Below, in pieces: positions 22,020-37,000 of a stretch of DNA of 64,000 nt. Each line of letters opens with the position of its first letter. Position 1 is the stretch's first letter. The notes under the pieces are model-generated. The model saw nothing but the letters and a program-made list of their open reading frames with translations, searched no databases and was not told the DNA's origin. Made by a program: the position numbers and the translations under genes. Where the stretch lies: positions 18,922,556 to 18,986,555 of the forward strand of contig CM064506.1 in NCBI GenBank assembly GCA_032716605.1. The letters are read 5' to 3'. The DNA is from Paralithodes platypus. Lineage: Eukaryota; Arthropoda; Malacostraca; Decapoda; Lithodidae.

Positions 22020-25000
22020 GTTAGTTTACAGTCCTCATGATTAAATATATATTTTTTTTTTTAAAGTTAAGTTTGTGAATTGTCTCCTCTGCCTCATATT
22101 TGTCATGAATGGAGTTCTACTTAACCTAAGAAGTGCGCATGGGGGGTATGAGACACCACACTCCTGTGCTGACGTATTTGAGCTGTTCCCATCACTAACA
22201 TCGTTATTTTACCATAAATAGCATTAATACTTATCCATATGCGCCTATTATAGGTTGATTATAAAGGTATTAACCTGTTACAACAATAAAACAAGTGGAA
22301 ACAGTGTTTGGATGGTCAAAATCGGCGATACAGGCCGGGAGTTACATAATGTATGGCTGAGGCAACCTCCCTGCCCTCCTCCCCTCCCCTTGTCTGGAGA
22401 GACACTGTTACGCAATAGTCTCTCTCTTGCTCTTTCCCACGCTTGGTAACAGTGATGACAACGCCCTGCTACCAACTCGCTAATGTTAGCACGAAAATAG
22501 ACCACAGAATAAGAGAATAACAGGGAAAATATGTGATAACTGAAGGAGGGGAGGAAAGTGGGGAAGGAGGGGAGGTGGAGGAGTGATATTTGGCATGGCC
22601 CAGGGGCAAAAAAAAAAAAAAATAAAAAAAAAAAAATAAAAAAAAATTTGGGGGTGTTTTAAATGGATTTTTTTGTTTTCCCTTACTCTTAAGAGTCTTC
22701 CCGCAGTCCGCCGGGGGAACTCTTAAGAGTCTCCCCGTAGTTCCCGGGTTAACCCATACAGTACCAGGGACGTCTTTTTCATCAGATTCTGGCAACTATT
22801 AGACAATTTAATTCAGTTTAGGAAGGCCGTCTACCAATAAAAAGGCTATAGACTATCTCCATTCATCCTTTCAGCTACAATATATCCTTCTTAAGCTTAA
22901 TAAAATCGTCTAAATTTAGCTGAAATCAAATATAAACGACGTTGCTGGTACTCAAAGGGTTAAGGTGTTTTTGTCATGTTTTTGGTTACAGGTTTACAGT
23001 AGTCTCCAGACTCATCCCGAGAAGAATTCAAAACCCAGCTCAACAAAATAAAATCAGAAGTGGAAACCCTGGGAACCCAACACCAAATATTATATGGCTA
23101 GGAGACTTTAACCTACCAACATTAAATGGAGACAACTAGAAAACCAGTTAGTGGCAAATAACACCGGAGAAGCAAATACTAATACGAGAGAGCTTTTTGA
23201 ACTTTGCGATTTTTTTACGTCTTACCCAACATATTGCTGAACCCACACGGGAAAACAATATCTTAGACCTGGTCTTCACTAACAACGACTCTCTAGTACA
23301 CAGCATTAACATATCGGACACAACATACTCAGATCATAAATTAATTGAGATCAAAACAACCTTAGAAAGTGTACAGACAACCTCAGAATCGAGAACAAAA
23401 ACCGGCCCCTTCAGTAAATTTAACTTCAATAACAAAAACATTAGGTGGGAAGAGGTAAATCAAGAAATGGAGGAAATAGAATGGGAAGATTTAATGAATA
23501 ACCTGACACCAGCAGAATGTCTAGTCTTAATAACAGAAACCATGACCCAAATCTGTAGCCACCATATACCTGCAAGACAAACAAAACAAAGAAGCAAACA
23601 AGATCGGGAAAGGAGGAGGCTGTACAGAAGAAGAAAATTACTCGCACGATGACGCACACATCAAAAATCTACAGGATAGGCAAAAGGCCGAAATAGATAG
23701 AGAAATTGTGGAAATTGAACAAAGGCTACGAATATCATATGAACTACAACATATGGAAGAGGAGAGGAAAGCTATTGCAGGTATAAAGGAAAATTCCAAA
23801 TACTTCTTTTCATACGCCAAACAAAAGGCTAAAACAACATCAAACATCGGCCCACTGAGCAAAGGGGACGGCTCTTTCACAGGGGACAAAAAGGAAATGA
23901 GCGAACTCTTAAGCAGGCAGTATGAAATGGCATTCAGTGAGCCTGATGAAACAAAAGTCATCAGAGACCAAAATATATTTTTCATGGAAACCTCCCCCAC
24001 GGAAACCCCTCAGATGCTGGATATTGATTTCGGTCCAAAAGACATAGAAGAGGCCATTTCCAACATGCCATCCCAATCGGCACCAGGCCCGGACTCATGG
24101 AATTCGATCCTAATGAAGAAATGTAAGGAAAACCTCTCAAAACCCCTGGCTATAATGTGGAGAAGGAGTCTAGACACTGGTGACATACCAGATAGCTTGA
24201 AAAACGCAATAATTGCCCCACTGCATAAAGGAGAGAGTAAAGCACTACCAAAAAACTACCGCCTGGTAGCTCTAACCTCTCACATCATTAAAGTTTTCGA
24301 GCGAGTCCTGCGAAGCAAAATTTCAACATTCATGGAGACAAATGATCTACACAACACCGGTCAACATGGGTTCAGAGCGGGAAGATCATGTCTCTCACAA
24401 CTTTTGGAACACTATGACAAAATTCTTAAAGCGCTAGAAGAAAAGAAAAAGTGGATGTCATTTACACCGATTTTGCTAAGGCATTTGATAAATGTGACCA
24501 TGGTATAATAGCCCACAAACTGAAAGCAAAAGGTATAACTGGGAAAATCGGACGGTGGATATACAATTTCCTCGTAAACCGAAAACAATCAGTAGCAGTA
24601 AACCAACTCACATATGAGCCTTCGGATGTCAAAACCTCAGTGCCCCAAGGAACAGTGCTAGCGCCCCTTCTGTTCCTCATACTAATTTGCGACATAGATA
24701 CCAACACCAGACACAGTACGGTGTCGTCTTTTGCTGATGACACAAAATTAAGCAAGATAGTAAACACACAAGAAGACACGGGCCGACTGCAAGAAGACAT
24801 GAATGTAGTGTTCCAGTGGACCAGGGAAAACAACATGCAATTCAATGAAGAAAAATTCCAATTAATACAGTACGGAGATAATAATGGTGTTAAAGAAATT
24901 ACAAATTACTTAACAGAATCTAACCACATAATAGAACGGAAAGACAGTGTGAAAGACCTTGGGGTATTAATGTCTGAAAATATGGGTTTCAAAGTACATA

Positions 25001-28000
25001 ACCAGCCGCCACGGCTGCGAAACGTCTAACGGGTTGGATTCTGCGTACTTTTAAAACACGCGGTGAATTACCTATGATAACGCTCTTCAAATCTCTAGTG
25101 CTACCGCGGCTTGAATACTGTAGCGTATTAACATCCCCATACAAAGCAGGTGAAATAAATGACGTAGAGAGTGTACAAAGAAATTTCACTTCGCATATAA
25201 GTTCGATAAAACAGCTACACTATTGGGAGCGTTTAAGAGCACTGAATCTGTACTCACTGGAACGTAGAAGAGAACGTTACCCAATAATATACACTTGGAA
25301 AATCGCAGAGGGTTTAGTACCAAACCTACATACTCCGATAGTCATGAAATTCAGTGATAGGAGAGGCTGGGAATGCGAAATCCCCCGGATGAATAACAGG
25401 GGTGCTATGGGCTCTCTGCGAGAGGGCTGGTTATCACACAGAGGCCCACGTCTCTTCAACAAACTCCCACGGCGAGTAAGAGACATGAGGGACGTCTCGT
25501 TAGACAGCTTCAAGAGAGCCCTGGATGTCGAATTGCAAAAGGTGCCAGACGAGCCCATCCTCGTAAGGGAGCGAGCTGTCGCTTCAAACAGTCTACTGCA
25601 CCAAATCACCACCCATAACGAGGGGCGTAGCGCTCCTTGGTGCCGCTAGAAGAGTGGCGAACACATCATAAGGTATCATAAGGTAAGGTAAGTGCTACTC
25701 CGATGATTGCTGTGCATTTATGATTGTACCCCATGGCAATTTTCCTGGGAACAGGAAAATACAGGTTCAGAGCACTTCCACAGACATAATTCAAAATATA
25801 AACCATAATTTTATAAGAACATAAGAACATAAGAAAATGGGAGTCTGCAGAAAGCCGATTGGCCTAAGCGAGGCAGATCCCTGTCCCACACAACCCCAGT
25901 TCAATTTCAAAGCCCAATTATAGGCTCAACACTCTAATACCCTGAGGATCATCTTACCAAAACGGTTAGAGATTAACGCAGGATTACGGGGGTCTGCAGA
26001 GCGCTGATTGGCCCAACCCTGCTGATCCCCCTTCACACCCAACCCTTCTCGTCCATATGCTTATCCAATTTTATCTTAAAGCTCCCTATCGTTTTTAATC
26101 CCACTATAGCACTTGGTAGTCCATTCCACCCATCTACAACTCTGTTACCAAACCAATATTTGCCTATATCTTTTCTGAAACGAAATTTATCTAATTTGAA
26201 ACCATTGGTACGAGTTCTTTCGCTATCACTGAGCTTTAGTACATTTGTCATGTCCCCTTTGTTAATCCCACTAACCCACTTGAACACCTCTATCATATCC
26301 CCTCTAACTCTGCGTCTCTCTAACGAATGTAAGCCTAATTTCTTCAACCTTTCTTTATACTGAAGATTTCTAATATTATGGATCATTTTTGTCATTCTAC
26401 GTTGTACTCTCTCCAATGAATCTATGTCCATTCTGTAATAAGGACACCAAAATTGAACAGCATAATCCATATGGGGTCTCACTAATGACAAGTAAAGTTT
26501 TAAGATAACATCAGCAGTTCTGTTACTCACACTCCTTGAGATGAACCCGAGAATCCTGTTTGCCTTGTTTCGAACGCTTATACACTGTTGTCTAGGCTTC
26601 AAATCATTGCTAACAAACACACCTAGAGTTTTCTAATTCCACATTAGCTAGTTTATATTTAACATTTGTATGCATCTTCCCTATCTTTAATACCTTGCAT
26701 TTGTCAATGTTAAATTTCATCTGCCAATTTACTGACCATTCGTGTAAGGTATCTAGATCCCTTTGGAGGCACTCTATATCTCTATCTTAACATATACAAT
26801 AATAAAGACTGAAAATAATGGACTCTGCTTGGTTTGACACCCTGCAGCACAATACCGGTACTTACATGAGGTGCCATAACACTAATGGGCCACTCCAGCA
26901 TAGGATTTAGTTACAGGGTTGTTTACCTTTGATAAGTTACCTGTCAGAGCTAAGCCAGACTGATCCACACGCCCCTTGTAGTTGGAGATTTTGTACAATG
27001 CACAATTTGTATAGGATTAACCCCTCTAATCCCAGAGACGACTATAGTCGTTAGTAGATAAGTAACTCCCCAGTCCCAGTGACGGATATAGTCGTCAGTA
27101 ATGTACTTTCCTTGTAACTGTCTGTACAAGGCTGTACCAGTTACCACAACCGTGTGAGCACTGCCCCCGTTATGGCAACACTTCTCAGCTTATATGAGAC
27201 CCACTGAAGGGTGGGAGGGCCAGTGTTGCCTCATCTCTGGAGGTGGTCTCTCCTGCCATTTTGGCCACATTGCTTGGGGCTGCTGGGGACTTTTATTACT
27301 GTATCCTATGGTACAGTACGGGTTAAGGAACCCTCCGTTCTTATCATTAATCCTTCATTACAAACCCCAATGCACTTGAATAAATTACTGAAAGCATATG
27401 GTCCTCCCGGGATACGAACTTGGGACACCATGCCCAGAACATAGCATCTAAAGCATTATACCACCAACACAGTTTGCCTTATTTATCTTTGCACAGTTGT
27501 GGGCATGAATAGCGATGCATTTAATTATATCTACATCAACCACAAATGAGACCATATTAGGCTATATTTTGTGGGCGTTAATAGCGATACACTTAATTAT
27601 ATCTACATCAACCACAAATGAGTCAATATTATGCCATCTCCTCTGGGAGCAAAGTGTCACGCTTAATGTTTTTACTTAAGATCATAAAATTTATCTATCT
27701 ATCTATCTATCTGCTCAGGCCCAATCCCCATTTTGGGGGTAGCCGACTCAAGACAGAGCAAGAACAGGGAAAACACAAAAACAACAAATAAACACAGATA
27801 AAAAGCACAAACTCACACACATCCAGGTCACCCAGGAGAAGACCCAGAGACCAGGGTCACCAAGGTCGCTCCAGCACTCCCCGGCCCCCGACCACCCGGA
27901 GAGGTTCCGATCTCGGCAGGCAGACATGCAGCGGAGCCAAAGCCACAAGCCCTCCCACCACACTTCCAGGCGCACCCTTCATATTAATCGTCTCCCCGGG

Positions 28001-31000
28001 CCAGGCACCTGATGGACTATTCTCTAGTCCAACTTGCGCCAGACCCCTTACTCCAAATGACCACGTGTTCACTCAACTATTCACAAGCATTCTCCATTCA
28101 ATTTATGTCTAGATAAATGAATTATCTTGCCCCTTCCCTGTTTGTAGTAGAGTAGCCTAATGCTTAGAGTGCGGAATTTCGGTGTGAGTATCCTAGGTTC
28201 GAGTCCTTGGAGTACCACATGTATTCATTGATTTCACTAATTATTGATTATTTGTAAATTAATTGGTGGGTTGGTGAAAACAAATATGAATACTATAATA
28301 CTTGTGTTCCTTTGTAGGGTTAGTAAGGAGGGTGGAGGAGGGAAGTACTACGACAGCAGCAACAGTAATGGTATGGTCAAGATCCCCATACCTGCACCAC
28401 ACAGAGACGAACCCAGATTTCCTAAAGAGAAGTTTAAAACGCTACTTGGTGAGTTAATGTTATGTTTATACCTATATGCTAATGCAAACCTATATGAAAC
28501 AATCATATTTTTTTCTTATAAGACTAATTAAAATGTAAAACTTGCAAACTAAACTAACCAAAATTGGGACAAGGACAATATAAAGTCAAATTAAATTATC
28601 AAAATCGCTATGTGGAAAACAACGCTTACTAAAATGAAAATTATTAAATAAAAGAACACAATCCACAATAGAACTCTATTGTTGATTTTACAGTTTACTT
28701 TTACTTTATTAAGTAAGTAAAACAAAAAATCCTATGGTAACGACCTTAGACAGCGACAATTATTCTGTTTTCCCCCATTTAGCCTTTAAGGTTAATGTAC
28801 AGTATTTCGCAATACATTACTTGAATATAATTTGTACTACAGTATACTCTATTTTTTTCCAGCTGATGGTAAATTGCTATGTTAGTATCTTGGTTACTCA
28901 GTTATTACGTAGATTTTATAGAGAAATGTGTTGTTAATTATGAAAACTTGGCATTAACCCTCTCACCACGGAAGGGCTCTTGAACGCCCATAAAAAAGCA
29001 TATAACAGGTACCCGGAAGGGCTCTTGAACGCCCAGTGGTTGAAAGCTTGTGAGCTTCGTGTGCGAGGCGTCGGTCCGACGCATGTAAACAACAGCCGGC
29101 TGGACCGACGCCCCGCATCTCCGGCCACAAGAAAGAGAGCGTCGCTTGTTCGTGTGTGCCTGTATGTTGTTGTTAAGTATCGAAAGGTAGTGTAAAGTGG
29201 CTGTTTTGGCCATAAAGTTATCTCCAATGAAATCATCATCACAGCTCAACCAGTTGACTTAGAGAGCTCTACTTAATGCCATTCTACAGGTAAATAACAC
29301 GGCTACGCTTGGGGATGCGCGGGAATGCGGGAAGCAGTCTGATTAACAAATATACGGTAGCCTAGCCTAGAAGTTTTTCGGCCAAAACACCCGGGTTTCG
29401 AGGAATATATATATAATACATAGCCGGGGCTGGAGGGTTAATATGACGTAGAGACAGCAGATTCATATTTTTCTATTAAATATCGAGAAATCAGATAGTA
29501 AGTGATTCAATTTACCATCAACTGAAATAAAAACGACTATACTGTAGTAACCCAGTAACCCTATATTGTATTTTGTTATCCACACTAGTAAATTGCTAGT
29601 ACTGTATTAGTATCAGTGATTATGGTAATTGGATTCTTGTATCATTATCTCTCCTCTTATAATAAGTGAATACATTTTTGAGTTTGTATTTTTTTTAAAG
29701 GTGATTTATTTGCGGCCACCCCCTCTCAGGGATTACGGCATCTGACAATAGATAGATAGATTGGAGCGGTTCGTGGCATGTTCGGTAGCGCGTCTGACTG
29801 CTGAGATAGATTGGAGCAGTTCGTGGCATGGTCGGTAGCGCGTCTGACTGCTGATTAAAGGGTCAGCAGTTCGATCCCACCCCGTGCTATTGGTAGACAT
29901 CAAGAGATTGGACACTCAGATCTAGCAATTCGTGGCAAATATCCAGTAAAATCTCTTAACGTAACAAGGGCATGCCCTAGCCCTGTCAATCAAGGGACTG
30001 TACGGCGTTAAATACTGCATCAATAGATTATCGTATATTTCCACATAGCGATTTTGATAAGTTCTTTTGCCTAAATATTGTGTCGTCCCTGTTTGCTTTG
30101 TTTATTTTGCAAGTTTTACATTATAATACTGACTGAGATAATTGTTTTGCAGCGTTCATCTTCTTGTTCTGTAACTGGATCTTCACGACGGCCTCCCTCG
30201 CCCTGACCCACGAGAGAGTGCCCAATTATCCCCCCCTGCCGGACGCCACCCTGGACGCTATCACTACACAGGAGTGGGGCCTCACCGTCTCAGAGATACT
30301 CATTATTGTTTCTGTGTATCTCTGTGTTATGGTCGTATTCTTCCACAAGCACAGGTCAGTTCTTTACAGTAGTTCGTCCACTTCTTCAAATAATCTTAAT
30401 TAGTCCCTGATCATCAGGGCACCCACCTTAGCACAGCTATTGAACAGGGAGTGCATGGTGGTAAAAACATAAAACTGCATTATCATCATCATCATGGCTC
30501 CTATTTTAACATGGGCAAAATTTCAATTTACATATACTTATTCTTGCATATTTCCTTGGTGAACCAGGTATATATTGTACCATACTATCCATATATTATA
30601 TTTTTGTGACATGACCCAGCCAGGGTTCGAACCCAGGCCAGTAGTGCAGCACTCAAGCACCTTAACCACTAGACCACCGAGGAGCTACAAAAGTAGCGTC
30701 TTCATTTGGAATCAAATCCCATTCATCACCACCCGCTCCGACTCGTGGTCACGCAGCTAGATACCATACACACATACACCTCACACACAAACACTAGCAA
30801 CTAAGTATTAGAGAAGGATACTTGTAATCTGGGGCATATCAAAGGCCTCACTGAATAAACAAGTAGAGCCCTATTATGTTTATATCAGATAGGGTATGTT
30901 CTGCCACACATTCCTGATTTTGGGTGGTGACATTAATGTAGTACCGGTAACAAGTTAATGCAGTGGCAATGTTTGTGTTGTATCAAGATGTTATAACTGT

Positions 31001-34000
31001 AACCTACATCTTTGTTTGCTCTCAGATGGATCCTGTTCCGACGCATCTTCCTGATCGTTGGTCTGCTGTACTTCTACCGTTCCATCACCATGTATGTGAC
31101 TGTGCTGCCAGTAGCCAACCCTAACTACTACTGCTCACCCAAGGCCAACTACACTAGTCCTCTCCTGGTGGCCAAGAGGGTCATACAACTTCTCTCAGGT
31201 GGGTACAGTTGCCCAAATATGTGAGGTCGCGACACCGAGTATATTTCTATCAATAATTGGTATCGGCACTATTTAAGCATTAATTCATCGTTTCGAGTGA
31301 GTTATGCAGACATGTTCCTATCTTTACACATCCTATTCAACATCTGACAGACATGAATACAGCACACAGCGAGCAATATGTATTTATTTGGCCAACCGTA
31401 CACTACAGGGTGGAAAACCAGGACATATCATTTTAAGACTGAAATGACTATGAGAAAGGATATAGGATATTTAACAAGATATTGCATGGTTTTGGTCTTG
31501 TTATCCCCTTCCACAGACATAATAAGGACTGTAAATCATAATTTTAACTTTGCTTATGCATGTGTATGTATGTGTTGCCCAGGAGACCCGGTGGAGAGGG
31601 GGGAGTGCGAGGTGGGTAACTGGAAAGAATGAACGTTATAAGTTTTTATGGAAGGGAAATGAACGGGCTGGTTATCACATAGAGGCCCACGTCTCTTCAA
31701 CAAACTCCCGCGGCGAGTAAGAGACACGAGGGGCGTTTCGTTAGACAACTTCAAGAGAGCCCTCGATGTCGAACTGCAAAAAGTGCCAAACGAGCCCATC
31801 TTTGCAGGGGAGCGTGCTGCCCCTTCGAACAGTCTGCTGCACCAAATCACCACCCAGAACGAGGGGCGGCGCGCTCCTCGGTGCTACTAGCAGTGGCGAA
31901 CTCAACAAAGGTAACAGGAGGGGTGGGTTTCCTGGTGGCATAGAGGTGGGCAGATTGTGTGATCTTTATTTTATTTATTTCACCACACCACCAAACACCT
32001 CCAATGAAATTAATGAAAGCATGTATGTGATCCACTGGGATTCGAACCTGGGTTATCACACACTGATTTTCCTAATACTGGAAGTAGGAGCGAGAGTTAT
32101 AGATGTTATATCAGCATATGACCCCCAAGTAGGATTAGGTAGAGTTGTTAAAGAGGAGTTTTAGAACAAACTACTAGGAGGGGTTGCTGAGTGCATGGAA
32201 GGGGAGGAAGTAATAGGAGTGTTCAATCTGTAGACAAGCTTGCCAGATGTCACCAGATTCGCCAATTATTGTAATAAAATGTGAACAAGACTAAGAAGGG
32301 TGTCGGTTTCTAAATTATTTGTCGATTTTTCCTGTAGTTAATAGTCTTATGACAAGCGGTTTTAATCTCATATATTCTTCATATATATTATAATAAGCTC
32401 TTATATATTTTAGCTCACTACTATATCGTATATTTAAAATAAGAGCAAGAAAAAATATTGTGTTGTGATATAAATCCATCACAAAATGGTAAATACTGGT
32501 TGCAAAATATAAATAGTATATGATATACCTTCTTTTGTATGCTAATGATATATTTATAATAGTGGTATCTAAATTAAACAACGCTTTTATGATTAAATTG
32601 ACATTTCAATCAGTTACTTATTTTTCTCTGAACAGGACTGCCGGACTTGAGAAGCAGCTAATTTTTTATAGAGGCTGTTGATTGGCTAATGGATAAGAGT
32701 ATGAGTAGTAAATCAAGATATCTTCATTATTTCATATCTAATTTTTAAATACTTTAATTACAAGCAATTTCAACAATTGAGTCATGTTCTAGAGTGATAT
32801 CCGAACACCGTGGTATAAAATATGTCACATAAAATACACTATTAACGTAAATATTATAAAGTGAACACAGACAAAATAATAGGGTATGAGCAAAATCACT
32901 AAGCGAGAAAGTAGACTGTCTGACGAGAGAGCGAAGTTCTCGAGCCTATTAGCCAATCAGGAGCTGATATTCTAACTTACCACCACCGTGTTGACTTACC
33001 CTGGTATTAACGAAGCCAGTGCATATGTTAAAAATGCAGAGGCTTGTGATTGGCTAAGGCAGGTGAGATGTAAGCTGACACTCAGTCAGTCTACAAATCT
33101 CCCTTACTTGTTGGCTTTAGCAATTTGTATTTCGCTTGTGTTCACTTTATAATATCTATGCTATTAATGTGTTATATGTGATATATTTTAGCTCTCAGGG
33201 TTAGTATATCACTTTAGATTATCACATTATCATTAAAATTGCTTACAATTTTTGAGTTTCAATAATATTTATGGAATAATGAAGCTATCTCAACTTTATC
33301 AACACAAATCAATCAACAACCAATCAGCATCTTCTGTATACAATATTCTACTCTACAATGAAAAATAGAAATGTACTTTATAAAATATATACATTAGATG
33401 TACAGTATCTGTTAAACACCATAATGTATGAAAAATGATTCTAAAATTATACTTGATGTTTTGAAATCACAACTAACGAGATATAGTAAGTATTAGCAAT
33501 GTTCACATTTTATTATTTTATTCGTGATAAATTAAAGAATCTGGTGACATCTTGCAAGCGAGTCCACAGATTGAACACTCTATTGCGGGAGGGGAATTGA
33601 ATGGGCATGATGCCAATGAATATGAGGGCGTGCACGGAGGACAGAGATATGGCTGAAGGAATCTGTAAGAAACCTGGAGTACTGTGCTGCTACGGAGATG
33701 GTGGTGTGTAACCCTGTGAGAATTCAAGAGTAAACAAAGTGAAATTTACCTATAAACTCACAAGAGTTAACTTACTTTTATTGGTTGATAGGGATAGATA
33801 GCTCAATGATAGTGGTAGGAATAGATAGAAGATATAGTGGCCACTAAGATATAAGAATTAGGATGACTTAGCAGGAAACAGGTGGTTGTATTGGAGCGGC
33901 TAGAAGGAGATCTTGATGAGGTCGTAGGTAAAGCGAGTCTGAGGTTTGTGGCGATGAACCCGCCAGTTCCAAGAATGACGCATGCGCAGTTATCTTATCT

Positions 34001-37000
34001 ACCAATGCGTCATTTAACTAACTACAAGATATACCAAATTTATTATAATGACAACCCGATATAATAATGGATAATAAACCCATATAAACTTAATACGAAA
34101 TTGTATATATCTTTTATATATATATATATACCTTAGCCTAGTACTGGCGCCTAATTTGAACTTCCAGTATGTTTATTTAACCTAAACTGTCGAGTTACAT
34201 ACGAGTCTCGACAAGACCATGTTTAGGAAGACGAAGATCATTTATGATAGTAAATAATTAAGGTGGCTCCAGTAGCCAGATAGACTACTTCCTGATCAAC
34301 AAATCTGACAGGAGAGAGAGAGAAAGATGTAATTTGTCAGCCTACTGGGCCGGACCCCTCATAAGGCTGGTGAAGGGAAAAATTACGGAAGGGAGTAGAA
34401 GGCGATATATGAAGGACAACAGTCAGATTCCACGAGAGAAATCATGCGCCTTTAAGAACCGGTGAATAGGGAAGAAGGTAAACTTTGACGAAAGTGCGAG
34501 GAGATAGTGGATAGAATTGTAACGCAAATAAGGGTGGTACGGTATATGAAAGACGTCAATCAGATTTCATGAAATAAATTAATCGCTGTCAGGTACTGGC
34601 GGATAGGGGGATGGTGAAATAGCTAAGATAGTGTGGATAGAATCGGTACGGAAATGAAGTTGGCGTTCCCGCTCATACAATGGGCACTCAGAGAATGTGA
34701 CTAACCGTGATGCGGGTTTGGCAACGTCTGCAATATGGTGGAGGGCCCGGGGGTGAAGACATAAGATGGCCATGTGTATACCACGTGTGCCCGATGCGCA
34801 AGCGCGTTAAGACAACCTGATTCCTGCGACTTGAGTCAAGTGAGGATGGCCAACGATTAACCACAGTCTGAAGAGAGCGAAAATGATTACTAGACAAATC
34901 TGACAGGAAATGGGTAAGAGATTCCGAGATAAAACCGGATGAAGAATGTATCCCCCAACACAAGCTCCAAGTGTGTGATATGTGCCTATGCAGAGTTCCT
35001 GTTAGAAAGAAAGTACATTTGCCCAAAAAAGAAAGTATGTTTGTTATAAAAAGAGGAGTACAGAGACAGATTCCACAACAAAATGATGGAAATTGAAAGA
35101 AGTGTGGGTGCTAGGCCATTAAAAGATGACAGACAATTATAATACATACCTAATTATTGATTAGAGACAAAAAATGTAAGGAAGAAATATTAATTGACAG
35201 AGGACAACATTTGATGTTGATCTATCTATCTATCTATATACAATGGCACATACTGTACCTTTTTGTTGTTTTGGTTGTTTCCACATAGCAATTTTGACGA
35301 GTTCTTTTGTCTTTTTACCGTCTTCATCCAAGTTTGGTTTGTTTGTTTTGCAAGTTTTACATTATAATATGCAGTATATATTTGTTTTATGTTGTTGTTG
35401 TTGTTCCCCAAGCTGCCTGGCCGAACAGCCCCAAGGCCCCGAGCAAGGCCAGAACCCTCACTGCCGACCACAATAAAGCCTGGGTGACCGAAGCCACTCC
35501 ATGGCGGGGAGCTGAGGAGGGTGCGGAAACGCCCGGGAAACCAAAGCCCCACCCAGGGCCCTGTGCCCCTCAGCAATTATGAAGAGAAAGTTGAGGGGCA
35601 AAGGAAAAAATGTGACGCTTTGGCTTCCAATCTAGGTAGACTGGGAGGTCAATCCACGGAAGAGATGCCGTCACTTGAGATCTAGAAAATATAAAAGTAA
35701 AAGGAACAGTCAGAGTAAGCTATGGGTATGGCAGAGATTGCTCAGTTCTCACTCTGATAGACCAGCCCATCACCATTTGTTTTATGTTGATAATTGTAGT
35801 TCTAATAATTATGGTCTGTTCTCAGGTTTTGGTTGATGATTGTAGTTATAATAATGATGGTTTGTTCTCAGGCTTTGTTTGTTGATTGTAGTGATAATGA
35901 TAATGGTTTGTTTGATGATTATAGGTATAATGATGATGGTTTGTTCTCAGGTTTTGGTCTGTCTATCAACGGTCAGCACACCTTCTGCGGGGACTACATT
36001 TACTCTGGCCACACCGTATGTCTGGTGCTGGCTTACCTCATTGTCAGGGAGTGTGAGTATATTCAACTTTATTTACTATACATCATCATAGCATAACATA
36101 GTACAGTATACTCTACTTATTGTCTTCTTGTCAGGAAATTTGAGTGATACTGTAGTTGGTTATTTATATTTGTTAATTTATGTATCTTTTTATTATTTTA
36201 TTAGTATCCTCCGTAGACCTCCATCAAGCTTAAAAAACACCTGCCCAAAACCCTCCTTTAACCCGTACAATCCCAGCGACGGCAGAGAGCCGTCAGTAGA
36301 TAAATCACTCCCTAGTCCCAGCGACGGCTGCAAGCCGTCAGTAATGTACGGTCATTGTAACTGCGAGTATCAGGCAGTGACTGGTACCACAGCGTTTGAG
36401 CACTGCTCTAAGACCTTGGCAACACTTCTCAGCTTATATCCAAGCCCCCACAGGCTAGAAGAGGCAGTATTCCTCCATCTTTTGAGGTGGGAGGTTGTTA
36501 TATCTTGCCTCTGAAGCCATTTTGGCCACATTGCTTGAGACTGGGGGTTACATTTATGGTAGTACCCTATGGTACAGTAGGGGTTAAGATATATTTGTAT
36601 ATACATTGTTCAATAGAAAAATGTCCCGGCCGAAGGCTGGTTTCTCTTAAAGTACTGGGTCACTCGCTCTCCAGGAAAAAATTGACACCTAAATGACACA
36701 GTCTTAATACTGTATTGAGAAATAAATGGGGCGAAAGGTCTTAAAATTGCCAAACTAATGGGCCGAATTTCTTAAAATCTGAAAACTAATGGGGCTAAGC
36801 ATGAGGGAGAAAGATATCCAGAAAAACAGACAATCTCCCCTTATTTGCCGTGAATACAGTATAGGTAATGATAGACACTCATGTTTAGCCCCGTTAGTTT
36901 TCAGATTTTTAGATGTGCCCATTAGTTTGGGGATTTTAAGAACTTTCACCCCATTTCTTTGTCAATATTAAGACTTTTTGTGTCATTTAAGTGTCAATTT

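Noticed and set aside
33882..34064. Short methionine-start frames in intron 4 as genes
   Set aside because: They show no motif and lie among repeats; length is as expected by chance.
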